A DNA stretch of 64,000 nucleotides from Micrococcus sp. GTDB lineage: Bacteria; Actinomycetota; Actinomycetes; Actinomycetales; Micrococcaceae. Position 1 is the first letter of the stretch. Every line of letters starts with the position of its first letter. Of the stretch, positions 25,122-33,912 are shown one piece after another. The position numbers and the translations under genes were made by a program. The DNA lies in assembly GCA_029961105.1 (NCBI GenBank), contig JASBVO010000004.1:186001-250000 (forward strand), in the 5' to 3' direction. The notes beneath the pieces are model-generated. The model ran no database searches. It had not been told where the DNA came from and worked only from the letters and a program-made list of their open reading frames with translations.

Positions 25122-25328
25122 CTAGCAGCAGCGACCCTGTGGGTTCCGATCCTCCCAGTCCATCTTGTCCTTCCAGAAGGCCCGCTCGGACAGGGGCTCG
25201 GCGTGCGGATGCACCCGGGCGTGATGCGCCAGGTAGTGCTGGTAGGCGTCCTCGCCGAGCACGCCGCGGAGGAACCACAGGATGTTCCGCCCGGCGCTGG
25301 CCAGGCCGTGGAGGGTCCGGGTGGCCAT
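25122..25328 (-). CDS. YbdD/YjiX-type small partner of CstA
   Basis: A 68-residue protein containing GEDAYQHYLAHHARVHPHAEPLSE and FWKDKMDWEDRNPQGRCC, the conserved core and C-terminal Cys pair of the YbdD/YjiX (DUF466) family. In enterobacteria these proteins partner CstA/BtsT-type pyruvate transporters. It starts 2 nt after cstA ends, so it is in the same transcript and probably coupled. The ATG at 25326-25328 gives the usual family length of about 65. Confidence 0.9.
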   Translation of the reverse strand: MATRTLHGLASAGRNILWFLRGVLGEDAYQHYLAHHARVHPHAEPLSERAFWKDKMDWEDRNPQGRCC

Positions 25329-25330
25329 GG

Positions 25331-27577
25331 TCAGTGCCTGGCCCGGACCGGCTGCCGCTCGGCCGGCAGGCTCTTCCACCGCGCCTCCAGCTCCTTCTCG
25401 GCCGGAGTCGCGATGAGTCCGGCCGGAGCGTAGATGCGCGACTCGACCCGCGGGTCCTCGTTCTCGGGCATGCCCCGCGTGCGGTAGGACTTCACGGTCG
25501 CCGTCACGGCCATGGCGATGACGATGATCGTCAGCACCATGAACAGGACCGACAGCGTCCCCTGCACGAAGGTGTTGCGGACCACGGCCTCCATGGCCTC
25601 CACCGACTTGGCCGTGCCGAAGCTGGTCTGCCCGTCCGCGAGGGCCTGGCGGAACGCGTTGTGCTGGGCCCAGTAGCCGACCGCCGGCACCGGGGAGAAG
25701 ATCTTGAACAGCGAGGCGGTGATGGTGACGACGGCGGCGAACGCCAGCGGGAGCACCACGACCCACAGGTGCTTGAAGGTGCCCCGCTTCGCCACGATCG
25801 CCATGACCACGGCGAGCGCGATCGCGGCGAGCAGCTGGTTGGCGATGCCGAAGAGCGGGAAGAACGTGTTGATGCCCCCCAGGGGGTCGGTCACGCCGAG
25901 GATCAGGATGTAGCCCCAGCCGGCGACCATGATCGCCGTACAGAGCCAGGCGCCGGGGCGCCAGGACGTGTCCTTGAATTTCGGGATGAAGTTGCCGATG
26001 GTGTCCTGGAGCATGAACCGGGCCACGCGGGTGCCCGCGTCCACGGCGGTGAGGATGAACAGGGCCTCGAACATGATCGCGAAGTGGTACCAGAAGCCCA
26101 TCATCGCTGGCCCGCCGAACCACTGGTTCATGATCGTCGCGATGCCCACGGCCAGCGTCGGGGCGCCGCCGGTGCGGGACACCACGGACTCCTCGCCGAC
26201 GTTGGCCGCCAGGCCCGTGAGCGCGTCCGGGGTGAGGTTGACGCCGGCCAGGCCGAGGGAGTTCACGAACGCGACGGCACCCTCGACCGTGCCCTGGGTG
26301 ACGGCGGCCGAGGAGTTCATGGCGAAGTAGATGCCGCGGTCGATCGAGATCGCGGCGACCAGCGCCATGATCGCGACGAAGGACTCCATGAGCATGCCGC
26401 CGTAGCCGAGGAACCGGGTCTGCTTCTCCTTCTCGACGAGCTTCGGGGTGGTCCCGGAGGAGATCAGGGCGTGGAATCCGGACAATGCGCCGCAGGCGAT
26501 GGTGACGAAGAGGAAGGGGAACAGTGACCCGGGGACGACCGGTCCGTCCTCCCGCCCGGCGAACTCCGAGAAGGCCGGCACGGAGATCTCGGGGCGCACC
26601 ACGATGATCGCCAGGGCCAGCAGGACGATGACCCCGATCTTCATGAAGGTCGAGAGGTAGTCGCGGGGGGCCAGGAGCAGCCACACGGGCAGGACGGCGG
26701 CCACGAAGCCGTAGATGATGATCGCCCAGGCGATGGTGGTGCGGTCCAGGTGGAACAGCTCGGCGCCCCAGGCGGACTCGGCGACCCAGCGGCCCGAGAT
26801 GATGGCGAACATCAGCAGCGCGAAGCCGATCAGGGAGACCTCCATGATCCGGCCCGGGCGGATGAACCGCAGGTAGACGCCCATGAACAGGGCGATCGGA
26901 ATCGTCAGGGCGACCGAGTAGACACCCCAGGCCGACTCGCCGAGGGCGTTGACGACGACCAGCGCGAGGATCGCCACGATGATGATCATGATCGTCAGGG
27001 TGGCCAGCAGGGCGGCCGTGCCGCCGATGATCCCCAGTTCCTCCCTGGCCATCTGGCCCAGGGAACGGCCACCGCGGCGCATCGAGAAGAACATGACGAG
27101 GTAGTCCTGGACGGCGCCGGCCAGGACGACGCCGACGATGATCCACACGGTGCCCGGCAGGTAGCCCATCTGGGCGGCGAGGACCGGGCCAACGAGGGGT
27201 CCGGCGCCGGCGATCGCGGCGAAGTGGTGGCCGAACAGGACCCGCCGGTCCGTCGGCATGTAGTCGCGCCCGTTGTCGTTGTATTCGGCCGGCGTGGCCC
27301 GGGTGTCATCGGGCCGCGTGATCTTCCGCTCGATGTACTTCGAGTAGAAGCGGTAGGCGATGAGGTAGGTGCACACGGCGGCGAACACGAACCAGATGGC
27401 ATTGATCGTCTCGCCGCGGGAGATGGCCAGGATGGCCCATGCGATCCCGCCGACCAGGGCGATGACCGCCCAGATGATGATCTTGGCCGGTGTCCACTTC
27501 CGGTCCTGCTCCTCCGCCACGGCGGGGTCGACGGCGGCCGGTGGCAGCCCGGTGGTGGGCGCGGAACTCTCAGACAT
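25331..27577 (-). CDS. cstA: Carbon starvation protein A (pyruvate/peptide transporter)
   Basis: A 748-residue membrane protein with about 16-18 helices. The family imports pyruvate (BtsT) or contributes to peptide uptake under carbon starvation. ITRPDDTRATPAEYNDNGRD, followed by DRRVLFGHHFAAIAGAGPLVGPVLAAQMGYLPG (positions about 75-125), GALSGFHALISSGTTPKL and LFILTAVDAGTRVARF are diagnostic. ATG 27577 is preferred over ATG 27589 because GAGGGA precedes it by 5 nt. It is followed by its YbdD partner. The 234 bp upstream hold no gene but include three CCGGGCG-type 10-nt repeats near 27739. Confidence 0.95.
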   Translation of the reverse strand: MSESSAPTTGLPPAAVDPAVAEEQDRKWTPAKIIIWAVIALVGGIAWAILAISRGETINAIWFVFAAVCTYLIAYRFYSKYIERKITRPDDTRATPAEYNDNGRDYMPTDRRVLFGHHFAAIAGAGPLVGPVLAAQMGYLPGTVWIIVGVVLAGAVQDYLVMFFSMRRGGRSLGQMAREELGIIGGTAALLATLTIMIIIVAILALVVVNALGESAWGVYSVALTIPIALFMGVYLRFIRPGRIMEVSLIGFALLMFAIISGRWVAESAWGAELFHLDRTTIAWAIIIYGFVAAVLPVWLLLAPRDYLSTFMKIGVIVLLALAIIVVRPEISVPAFSEFAGREDGPVVPGSLFPFLFVTIACGALSGFHALISSGTTPKLVEKEKQTRFLGYGGMLMESFVAIMALVAAISIDRGIYFAMNSSAAVTQGTVEGAVAFVNSLGLAGVNLTPDALTGLAANVGEESVVSRTGGAPTLAVGIATIMNQWFGGPAMMGFWYHFAIMFEALFILTAVDAGTRVARFMLQDTIGNFIPKFKDTSWRPGAWLCTAIMVAGWGYILILGVTDPLGGINTFFPLFGIANQLLAAIALAVVMAIVAKRGTFKHLWVVVLPLAFAAVVTITASLFKIFSPVPAVGYWAQHNAFRQALADGQTSFGTAKSVEAMEAVVRNTFVQGTLSVLFMVLTIIVIAMAVTATVKSYRTRGMPENEDPRVESRIYAPAGLIATPAEKELEARWKSLPAERQPVRARH

Positions 27578-27798
27578 GTCATCCCTCATCTCACGGTGCC
27601 GCGCGCTGCGAGTGGCCTCATCCCTCCAGGCCCGCGTGGCTGGTGCATCACCACTGTGCTCCGGCTCGCATCAACGCGTCAATACCCGTGCTCGGCGCGG
27701 CGCGGCCCGGTGGTGGCCCCGTCCGCCACCGGTGCGTACCGGGCGTGCCCGGGCGTGTCCGGGCGCGTGCGGGGCGGGTGCCGGGCCGCCGGGACGGC

Positions 27799-27804
27799 TA
27801 GCGT
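27799..27804 (+). promoter_or_regulatory. Leaderless promoter -10 (small membrane protein)
   Basis: TAGCGT, 7 nt before ATG 27812. Confidence 0.55.
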
Positions 27805-27811
27805 AGTGACC

Positions 27812-28141
27812 ATGAGCGAACGTGGAGTCTTCAAGCCCGCCGAGTCCGTCACCACCGCCCCGCTGGCGGCCCTCGGCCTGATCGGCGGTTACCTGACCGC
27901 CCGCGAGACCGGCATCCGCCCCCTCGGCGGCGTGGTCCTGGCCGCCGTCGGTGCCTACGCGGGCCGGACCTGGGCCGCGAAGGCCGGCGCGGGCACCACC
28001 GCCGCGCTGTCCGCCGTGTACCTGGGCGGTTTCGGTGCCTCGCACCCGCTGGCCAAGAAGATCGGGGCCTGGCCCTCGGTGCTCACCGTCGCCGCTGCCT
28101 CGGCAGTGGCCTCGTGGGCGCTGGTGGACCGCAAGGGGTGA
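27812..28141 (+). CDS. Small hydrophobic membrane protein
   Basis: A 109-residue protein with three or four short hydrophobic segments rich in Ala and Gly (ALGLIGGYLTARETG, LGGVVLAAVGAYAGRTWAAKAG, SVLTVAAASAVASWALVDR). It is not recognised by function; similar small proteins are common in Micrococcaceae. The start is set by the -10 box 7 nt upstream. Its stop overlaps the GTG of the following rRNA/tRNA methylase gene (GTGA), so the two are co-translated. Confidence 0.75.
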   Translation: MSERGVFKPAESVTTAPLAALGLIGGYLTARETGIRPLGGVVLAAVGAYAGRTWAAKAGAGTTAALSAVYLGGFGASHPLAKKIGAWPSVLTVAAASAVASWALVDRKG

Positions 28142-28881
28142 CCCCCGACGCCGGCCCTGCCACCTCGGGTGCCCCGGTAGCCGCCACGGCGGCACCCGAG
28201 GCGCCGGGGCCGGACGCGCCGGGGCCGGACGCACCCGGGGAGGGGGGTGCCGACGTCGTGCCCGGGGCCGGGCCGGAGCGTGAGGTGGGCGTGGGCCCCT
28301 GGACCGGCGACTGGCCGTCCGGGGACCACTGGGACCCGGACTTGCTGCGGCACGGAGACCGGCGCAACGTGGCCGACCACTACCGGTACTGGTCGCTGGA
28401 GGCGATCGTCGCGGACCTGGACACCCGGCGGCACCCCTTCCACGTGGCGATCGAGAACTGGCAGCACGACCTGAACATCGGCACCGTGGTGCGCACCGCC
28501 AACGCCTTCAATGCCGCCGGCGTGCACATCATCGGCCGGCGCCGCTGGAACCGGCGCGGCGCCATGGTCACGGACCGCTACCTGCACGTACACCACCACC
28601 CCACGGTGGAGGACTTCATCGACTGGGCGCGCTCGGAGGGGCTGGCGGTGCTCGGCGTCGACATCTTCCCGGACTCCGTGCCGCTGGAGACCTACGACCT
28701 GCCCGAGCGGTGCGTGCTGGTCTTCGGCCAGGAGGGCCCCGGGCTCTCCGAGGAGGTGCACCGCGCGGCGCAGGCGACCCTGTCGATCGCCCAGTTCGGC
28801 TCCACCCGCTCCATCAACGCCGGCGTGGCCGCGGGCATCGCGATGCACGCGTGGGTGCGCCACCACGCCTTCGGCCAGTAG
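28138..28881 (+). CDS. SpoU/TrmH-family RNA 2'-O-methyltransferase
   Basis: A 247-residue enzyme of the SPOUT superfamily that methylates a ribose 2'-OH in tRNA or rRNA. The three SpoU motifs are clear: NIGTVVRTANAFNAAGVHII, LVFGQEGPGLS and SIAQFGSTRSINAGVAAGIA, which together form the trefoil knot holding AdoMet. The first 65 residues are an Ala/Pro/Gly-rich disordered extension. It starts with GTG overlapping the upstream stop. The target nucleotide is not predictable from sequence. Confidence 0.92.
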   Translation: MTPDAGPATSGAPVAATAAPEAPGPDAPGPDAPGEGGADVVPGAGPEREVGVGPWTGDWPSGDHWDPDLLRHGDRRNVADHYRYWSLEAIVADLDTRRHPFHVAIENWQHDLNIGTVVRTANAFNAAGVHIIGRRRWNRRGAMVTDRYLHVHHHPTVEDFIDWARSEGLAVLGVDIFPDSVPLETYDLPERCVLVFGQEGPGLSEEVHRAAQATLSIAQFGSTRSINAGVAAGIAMHAWVRHHAFGQ

Positions 28882-29065
28882 GACCCCGGCCCCGCACCGG
28901 GCTGGGGCGGTGCTCCCTGGCCGAAGGTCCTGTCTGTGCCGCGCCCGGCCATACGGGGTTCCGACGTGGGCGGTCTCTCGCTAGCGTCGGGAGTGGGACG
29001 CCCCCCGGGCGGGGGGTGACCGCACGGACGAAGCGGAACTTCACGAGACGGGAGTCGAGCAGGCC

Positions 29066-30082
29066 ATGAACGCAGTGTTGCTGGGAGAGTCCACCGGGGA
29101 GCCACTGGGAATCGTGCGCGGCCAGGCGGCGGCACCTCCGGAGGCCTCCCTGCTCACGCCGGGTGACGGGCTCGATGCGCCGGCCGTGGCCGCGGCCGTG
29201 GAGACGGGGCGGATCGCGCCGGTGGTGGCAGCGTCCGTCGGCTCCGGCGCCCCGGCGGCCCTGGACCAGTTGCGGGAGATCGCCCGCGCGACCGGGCCCC
29301 GGCGGGTGCAATTGCGTGAGAAGTTCATCGCGGCCCACGGCCGGCTGTTCCGCCTGCTGGCCCATCGGCTGTGCCGCAGCTTCGGCCTCCGGCCAGAGCT
29401 GCACCGTGAGGACGTGGAGCAGGTCATCGCCATGGGCGCCGTCGAATGGGTGGACGAGCTCGTGGCCGATCCCGCCGCGATCGAGGCCATCGTCAACTTC
29501 GAGGGCCTGCTGCACGTGCGCTCCCGGGCCTCGGTGCGGACGTGGGCGGACCGCGAGCTCTCACCGGCCTCCGGGATGGTCTCCCTGAGACGCCGCGTCC
29601 GCAAGCTCAACCAGCTGCGGGATGAGCTGCGGGCGGCCACCGGTGCCGAGCCCACCGATGAGGACGTGGCCCGCGAACACAATCGCCGGATGACCGCCGC
29701 GCGCGCCGATGCCGCGCGGCAGGGCATGCTGGCCACCGCCGGGGACCTGGCGGTGGCCGGCCCCGCGGTGGACCTCCACTCCCTGGACCAGACCCAGGCC
29801 ATGGTCACGCCAGAGGACGGCCTGCTGCATGCCGCCGAGGGGCCGGGGCTGGTCCGCGCCATCATCGACCGGGCCCGGAGGATCGGTGGCGTCACCGCCG
29901 ACGTCGCCGAGGCCTGGCTCTCCGGGGTCTACGCCTCCGAGGGGGCGCAGCGGGTCCTGACGGCGCTCGAGGTGGCCGACGCGCTGGGGATCCCCCGGGA
30001 CTCGGCCGCCGCGCAGATCCGCAAGGTGCGCACGCTGGCCAGGCGGGTCCTCGCCGAGGAACTCGGCATCGACCACGCCTGA
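29066..30082 (+). CDS. Divergent sigma-70-like regulatory protein
   Basis: A 338-residue protein with pieces that look like a degenerate sigma factor. A helical segment (about 82-135, REKFIAAHGRLFRLLAHRL, HREDVEQVIAMGAVEWVDEL) resembles region 2. SPASGMVSLRRRVRKLNQLR with GAEPTDEDVAREH (about 165-210) resembles region 3. The C terminus (VADALGIPRDSAAAQIRKVR, about 300-330) resembles the region 4 helix-turn-helix. The first 55 residues have no counterpart. A GAGCAGG lies upstream of the ATG. Whether it binds core polymerase is unknown. It lies alone between the SpoU gene and fba. Confidence 0.55.
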   Translation: MNAVLLGESTGEPLGIVRGQAAAPPEASLLTPGDGLDAPAVAAAVETGRIAPVVAASVGSGAPAALDQLREIARATGPRRVQLREKFIAAHGRLFRLLAHRLCRSFGLRPELHREDVEQVIAMGAVEWVDELVADPAAIEAIVNFEGLLHVRSRASVRTWADRELSPASGMVSLRRRVRKLNQLRDELRAATGAEPTDEDVAREHNRRMTAARADAARQGMLATAGDLAVAGPAVDLHSLDQTQAMVTPEDGLLHAAEGPGLVRAIIDRARRIGGVTADVAEAWLSGVYASEGAQRVLTALEVADALGIPRDSAAAQIRKVRTLARRVLAEELGIDHA

Positions 30083-30137
30083 GGGGCCTCGGCCGCTCCC
30101 CTCCGGACGTCCGCGCGGCGGGCCCGGTCCCGATGGC

Positions 30138-30143
30138 TAGGAT
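30138..30143 (+). promoter_or_regulatory. fba promoter -10
   Basis: TAGGAT, about 114 nt before the fba ATG, which has its own AAGGAG ribosome site 5 nt upstream. It implies a leader of about 108 nt, unlike the leaderless genes around it. Confidence 0.45.
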
Positions 30144-30257
30144 GGTTTCCGGACAGGGTCTGCACCGGGACGGCCTGCCTGCCCCGGCCCGCGGACCGTC
30201 ACATCCGACGACCGCCGGCCGCCGGCGGTCACGGTCACCAGATGCCAAGGAGCCGCA

Positions 30258-31280
30258 ATGCCCATCGCTTCCCCGGACAAGTACGCCGAGATGATCGACT
30301 CCGCCAAGAACGGCGGTTACGCCTACCCGGCGATCAACGTCACCAGCTCCCAGACGCTGAACGCGGCGATCCGCGGCTTCGCCGAGGCGGGCTCGGACGG
30401 CATCATCCAGGCCTCCACCGGCGGCGCGGCCTACTTCTCCGGTTCCTCCGTCAAGGACATGGTCACCGGCTCACTGGCCATGGTCGCCTTCGCCCGGGAG
30501 GTGGCGAAGAACTACGACGTCAACATCGCCCTGCACACCGACCACTGCCCCAAGGACAAGCTGGACGGCTTCGTGATGCCGCTGCTGGACGCCTCCGAGG
30601 CCGAGGTCAAGGCCGGACGGGATCCGTTCTTCAACTCCCACATGTGGGACGGCTCCGCCGAGACCCTCGAGGAGAACCTGCGCATCGGCCGCGAGCTGCT
30701 GGCCCGGACCCACGCCAACAAGCAGATCCTCGAGGTGGAGATCGGCGTCGTCGGCGGCGAGGAGGACGGCGTGGCCCACGAGATCAACGACAAGCTCTAC
30801 ACCACCGTCGAGGACGGCCTGGCCACGGTCGAGGCGCTGGGCACCGGGGAGAACGGCCGCTACATCACGGCGCTGACCTTCGGCAACGTCCACGGCGTCT
30901 ACAAGCCGGGCGGCGTGAAGCTGCGGCCGGAGATCCTGGACGAGATCCAGCGTGAGGTCGGCGCGAAGATCGGCCGGGAGCGGCCCTTCGACCTGGTCTT
31001 CCACGGCGGCTCCGGCTCCACCCGGCAGGAGATCTCGGACGCCGTCTCCTACGGCGTCATCAAGATGAACGTGGACACGGACACCCAGTACGCCTTCACC
31101 CGCCCGGTGGTGGGCCACATGTTCCAGAACTACGACGGCGTGCTCAAGATCGACGGCGAGGTCGGCAACAAGAAGATGTACGACCCCCGCACCTGGGGCG
31201 CCCTCGCCGAGACGTCGATGGCCGAGCGCGTGGTCCAGGCCTGCCAGGAGCTGGGCTCCGCCGGCCAGTCCGTCAAGTGA
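30258..31280 (+). CDS. fba: Class II fructose-bisphosphate aldolase
   Basis: Reversible cleavage of fructose 1,6-bisphosphate in glycolysis and gluconeogenesis; zinc-dependent. The 340-residue protein has the zinc ligands in ALHTDHCPKDKL (His and Asp), in the VEIGVVGGEEDGV region, and His in FGNVHGVYKPG and VFHGGSGST. The long form (about 340 residues) with EEDGV is the type IIA seen in actinobacteria. AAGGAG precedes the ATG. Downstream genes (small membrane protein, DUF3151, lactonase) are close and co-directional. Confidence 0.97.
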   Translation: MPIASPDKYAEMIDSAKNGGYAYPAINVTSSQTLNAAIRGFAEAGSDGIIQASTGGAAYFSGSSVKDMVTGSLAMVAFAREVAKNYDVNIALHTDHCPKDKLDGFVMPLLDASEAEVKAGRDPFFNSHMWDGSAETLEENLRIGRELLARTHANKQILEVEIGVVGGEEDGVAHEINDKLYTTVEDGLATVEALGTGENGRYITALTFGNVHGVYKPGGVKLRPEILDEIQREVGAKIGRERPFDLVFHGGSGSTRQEISDAVSYGVIKMNVDTDTQYAFTRPVVGHMFQNYDGVLKIDGEVGNKKMYDPRTWGALAETSMAERVVQACQELGSAGQSVK

Positions 31281-31306
31281 CCGCCTGAGACCCCCGGGAG
31301 ACCGTC

Positions 31307-31612
31307 ATGCCGTGGTACGCCATCGTCGCCATCGTGGCTATCGTGATCTTCGGTGCGATCACCATCCTGAGCATGGTCACCGGCAAGCCGCTGCCCTGGT
31401 CCCAGGGCGGCGACCCCGGTGAGCTGGAGACGCTGCGCCGACGGCTCGATGCCCTGGAGCGGGGCACCGCCCGCCCGGAGCTGGAGCAGCGGATCGAGCG
31501 CCTCGAGGCCCGTCAGGACCGGCGCGAGGCCCGGGACCTGGAGCAGGACCGCTGGACCCGGCGTGCCCGCGAGCTCGGCCTGGACGGGGACGGGGAACCG
31601 ACCCGGGGCTAG
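31307..31612 (+). CDS. Single-helix membrane protein with coiled coil
   Basis: A 101-residue protein: one N-terminal transmembrane helix (YAIVAIVAIVIFGAITIL) then a charged Arg/Glu coiled coil (LETLRRRLDALERG..., LEQRIERLEARQDRREARDLEQ). Family and function are not recognised. It is 26 nt after fba and probably co-transcribed. The TAG stop is also the first part of the TAGAGT that may start the next transcript. Confidence 0.7.
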   Translation: MPWYAIVAIVAIVIFGAITILSMVTGKPLPWSQGGDPGELETLRRRLDALERGTARPELEQRIERLEARQDRREARDLEQDRWTRRARELGLDGDGEPTRG

Positions 31613-31615
31613 AGT
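31610..31615 (+). promoter_or_regulatory. Candidate -10 for the DUF3151 gene
   Basis: TAGAGT, overlapping the stop of the upstream gene; about 40 nt of leader with GGAAGGAG before ATG 31661. Confidence 0.4.
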
Positions 31616-31660
31616 CGGGGGTGAACCCGCCCCACCCACGTCCGCCCCGGAAGGAGCACC

Positions 31661-32089
31661 ATGTCTGACGCGTCCCTGGTCGGCAGGAACCTGATGCAGC
31701 CCGAGCCCACCCGCCTGCCGGAGGAGCCCGAGGTCCTCGCGCGGCTCGAGGCCGGTGACCTGCCCGAGGACATCGCCACCCGCTTCCCGAAGTCCTCGCT
31801 GGCCTGGTCGCTCATGGCGGAGGACGCCTGGGACGAGGGCCGCACCATCGACGCCTACGCCTATGCCCGCGTCGGCTACCACCGCGGGCTGGACGCCCTG
31901 CGGGGCGCCGGCTGGCGCGGTGCGGGCCCCGTGCCCTACAGCCACGAGCCCAACCGCGGCTTCCTGCGCTCGCTCTACCTGCTCGGCCAGGCCGCCGCGG
32001 CCATCGGCGAGGGCGAGGAGGTCCACCGGATCGACGCCTTCCTGGCAGACGCCGACCCCACCGCCAAAGACGAGATCGCCCGGGGCTGA
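31661..32089 (+). CDS. DUF3151 family protein
   Basis: A 142-residue cytosolic helical protein with the family pattern NLMQPEPTRLPEEPEVLARL, FPKSSLAWSLMAEDAWDEG, YAYARVGYHRGLDALRGAGW and HEPNRGFLRSLYLLGQAAAAIGE. The role is unknown. The gene is usually beside fba in actinobacteria, as here. GGAAGGAG lies before the ATG. The lactonase gene begins 3 nt after its stop. Confidence 0.9.
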   Translation: MSDASLVGRNLMQPEPTRLPEEPEVLARLEAGDLPEDIATRFPKSSLAWSLMAEDAWDEGRTIDAYAYARVGYHRGLDALRGAGWRGAGPVPYSHEPNRGFLRSLYLLGQAAAAIGEGEEVHRIDAFLADADPTAKDEIARG

Positions 32090-32092
32090 GCC

Positions 32093-33376
32093 GTGACCGC
32101 CTCCGTCCTGGTCGGCACCTTCAACGAACCCGGGGAGCACGCTCCGGCCCTGCCGTCCTCGGGCGGCATCGTGCGCACGGCCGGCTGGCCGGAGGAGCCG
32201 CGTACCGTGGCCGGATCAGGTCCGGACGCACCGTCATGGCTGGTCCCCGGGCGTCCGGGCGCCCCGTCCGGGGGCCGGTTGTATGCCGCCCAGCACGTGT
32301 CCGAGGGGGCGCTGGCGGTCCTGTCGGCTGCCGGACCGGAGGTCGGAGCGGGGGCCGGGCCGGGGTCTGCGGCGGACGACGTCGGCTGGGTCATCACCCA
32401 GCAGGTACCCACCGGCGGTGAGAACACCTGCCACGCCGACCTGAACCCCGCCGGGACCTGGCTGGCCGCGGCCTCCTATGACTCGGGCACCCTGACCATC
32501 GCCAAGGTGCTCGACGACGGCCGGCTGGGACGGCCGGTCGCGGTCCAGGCCCCGGAGGGCTCCGGACCGGTGCAGTCCCGACAGGACGCACCCCACCTGC
32601 ACTTCGTGCTGTTCCTCGACGACGATCGCCTGCTCGTCACCGACCTCGGCGGCGACCGGATCCTCGAGTACTCGGTGGCCGCGCTCGAGGCGTCGGCCCG
32701 CGCGACCGAGGGCGGTCCCACGGGCGAAGCGCCGGGTGCAGCCGACGGCCAGGCCTGCCGCGAGGTCGGCGGCGAGGATCTCGGTGACCCGGCCGGCGGG
32801 ATGCCCGCGGACGGTGCCGTGGCCGGCATCGTACGGGTCTCCGTTGAACCGGTGGCCGCCCACCACCTGCCGGGCGGGACCGGGCCGCGCCACCTCGCGG
32901 TGCTGCCCGCGCGCCCGGAGGCTGAGCGGCCGGGGCCGCACCTGGCCGTGGTGGGCGAACTGGACTCGCGGCTGCACGTCCTGGGGCTCGACGCCGGCCC
33001 GGAGGGCTTCCCGGAGGTGGGCATCGTCCCCACCCATGCCCAGGACGCGGACCCGGAGGCGGCCAGGGACAACCTGCCCTCGCACCTGGTGGTCTCGGCG
33101 GACGGGGCCCTGGTCTACGTGGCCAACCGCGGACGGGACACCATCGGCGTCATCCGCCGGGGCGAGCCGCTCGAGCTCATCGCCGAGGTGCCGTGCGGCG
33201 GGAACTGGCCCCGCCACATCGCCCTGGCCGGGCCGGCCGGGGGGCAGGGGCTGCTGGTCGCGCTGGAACGGGACGACGCCGTCGTGTACCTGCCGCTGGA
33301 CGCCGCGGGTATCCCGCAGGCCCCCACGGGCCGCGCCCCGGTCCGGCGTCCGGGGTTCCTGCTGCCCGTGGACTGA
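32093..33376 (+). CDS. Lactonase-family seven-bladed beta-propeller protein
   Basis: A 427-residue protein related to Pgl-type 6-phosphogluconolactonases and other propeller lactonases. NTCHADLNPAGTWLAAASYDSGTLTI, DAPHLHFVLFLDDDRLLVTDLGGDRI, GTGPRHLAVLP and NLPSHLVVSADGALVYVANRGRDTIGV are repeated blade signatures. There are low-complexity Gly/Ala loops (for example near 205-235). The GTG start is 3 nt after the DUF3151 stop. A role in the pentose phosphate route is plausible but not proven, since the family also includes other lactonases. Confidence 0.85.
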   Translation: MTASVLVGTFNEPGEHAPALPSSGGIVRTAGWPEEPRTVAGSGPDAPSWLVPGRPGAPSGGRLYAAQHVSEGALAVLSAAGPEVGAGAGPGSAADDVGWVITQQVPTGGENTCHADLNPAGTWLAAASYDSGTLTIAKVLDDGRLGRPVAVQAPEGSGPVQSRQDAPHLHFVLFLDDDRLLVTDLGGDRILEYSVAALEASARATEGGPTGEAPGAADGQACREVGGEDLGDPAGGMPADGAVAGIVRVSVEPVAAHHLPGGTGPRHLAVLPARPEAERPGPHLAVVGELDSRLHVLGLDAGPEGFPEVGIVPTHAQDADPEAARDNLPSHLVVSADGALVYVANRGRDTIGVIRRGEPLELIAEVPCGGNWPRHIALAGPAGGQGLLVALERDDAVVYLPLDAAGIPQAPTGRAPVRRPGFLLPVD

Positions 33377-33434
33377 GCCCCGGTCCCGCCGGTCCCGCCG
33401 GAGCCGGCCGGATCCCGCCGGGGCCGGCGTTCCG

Positions 33435-33488
33435 GGGTCGCATTCCCTGGGTGATTCCGGCCCCAACCCGTGGCATGCGACCCGGGAG
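33435..33488. repeat. 49-bp inverted-repeat element, copy B
   Basis: GGGTCGCAT (33435-33443) and ATGCGACCC (33475-33483) pair over nine bases; with 8-base arms the spacer is again 33 nt, followed by GGGAG. It lies in the 211-bp gap between the lactonase and muconolactone-isomerase-like genes, next to imperfect TCCCGCCGG repeats at about 33382-33420. Confidence 0.7.
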
Positions 33489-33587
33489 CCTTCGGCCGCC
33501 CGGTTCCCGGACTCACGGCCGTCCGGCGTCCCGGGTCCGGGTAGGGTGACCCTGCCGAAACTTTCCCGACCGCATGGAGACGATGAG

Positions 33588-33866
33588 ATGTTGTTCCTGG
33601 CCCGCATGGACGTGACCTTCCCCGAGTCGATGACCGATGAGGTCAAGGCCGACTTCGTGGCCCGGGAGAAGGAGTACTCGGGCAACCTGCAGCGCCAGGG
33701 GAAGATGCAGTCGATCTGGCGGGTCGTCGGGGAGTACGCGAACTACTCCGTCTACGACGTGGCGGACAATGATGAGCTCCACGCCATCCTGTCCGGCTTC
33801 CCCATGTACCCGTACATGAAGATCAAGGTCACCCCGCTGGCGAAGCACCCGAACTCCATCCAGTGA
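33588..33866 (+). CDS. catC: Muconolactone delta-isomerase-like protein
   Basis: A 92-residue protein matching CatC, which isomerises muconolactone to 3-oxoadipate enol-lactone in catechol ortho-cleavage and assembles as a decamer. LFLARMDVTFPESM, KEYSGNLQRQGKMQSIWRVVGEY and LHAILSGFPMYPYMKIKVTPL are the family blocks. GGAG lies 10 nt before the ATG. No other catechol-pathway gene is in the window, so the assignment to that pathway is by similarity only. Confidence 0.85.
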   Translation: MLFLARMDVTFPESMTDEVKADFVAREKEYSGNLQRQGKMQSIWRVVGEYANYSVYDVADNDELHAILSGFPMYPYMKIKVTPLAKHPNSIQ

Positions 33867-33898
33867 CCGTGGCGCGGAGAGCCGGCAGGGCGGCGAAC

Positions 33899-33904
33899 TA
33901 GACT
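33899..33904 (+). promoter_or_regulatory. Leaderless promoter -10 (tdk)
   Basis: TAGACT, 8 nt before the GTG at 33913; no ribosome site lies between them. Confidence 0.55.
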
Positions 33905-33912
33905 CGTCGACC

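Noticed and set aside
24194-26527. 777-residue + strand frame opposite corA and cstA
   Set aside because: The opposite strand encodes well-conserved proteins; this frame is a shadow with His/Gly/Arg-rich sequence.
27739-27770. CCGGGCGTG-type 10-nt repeats upstream of the 27812 gene
   Set aside because: Only about three imperfect units in a GC-rich gap; compatible with chance in such composition.
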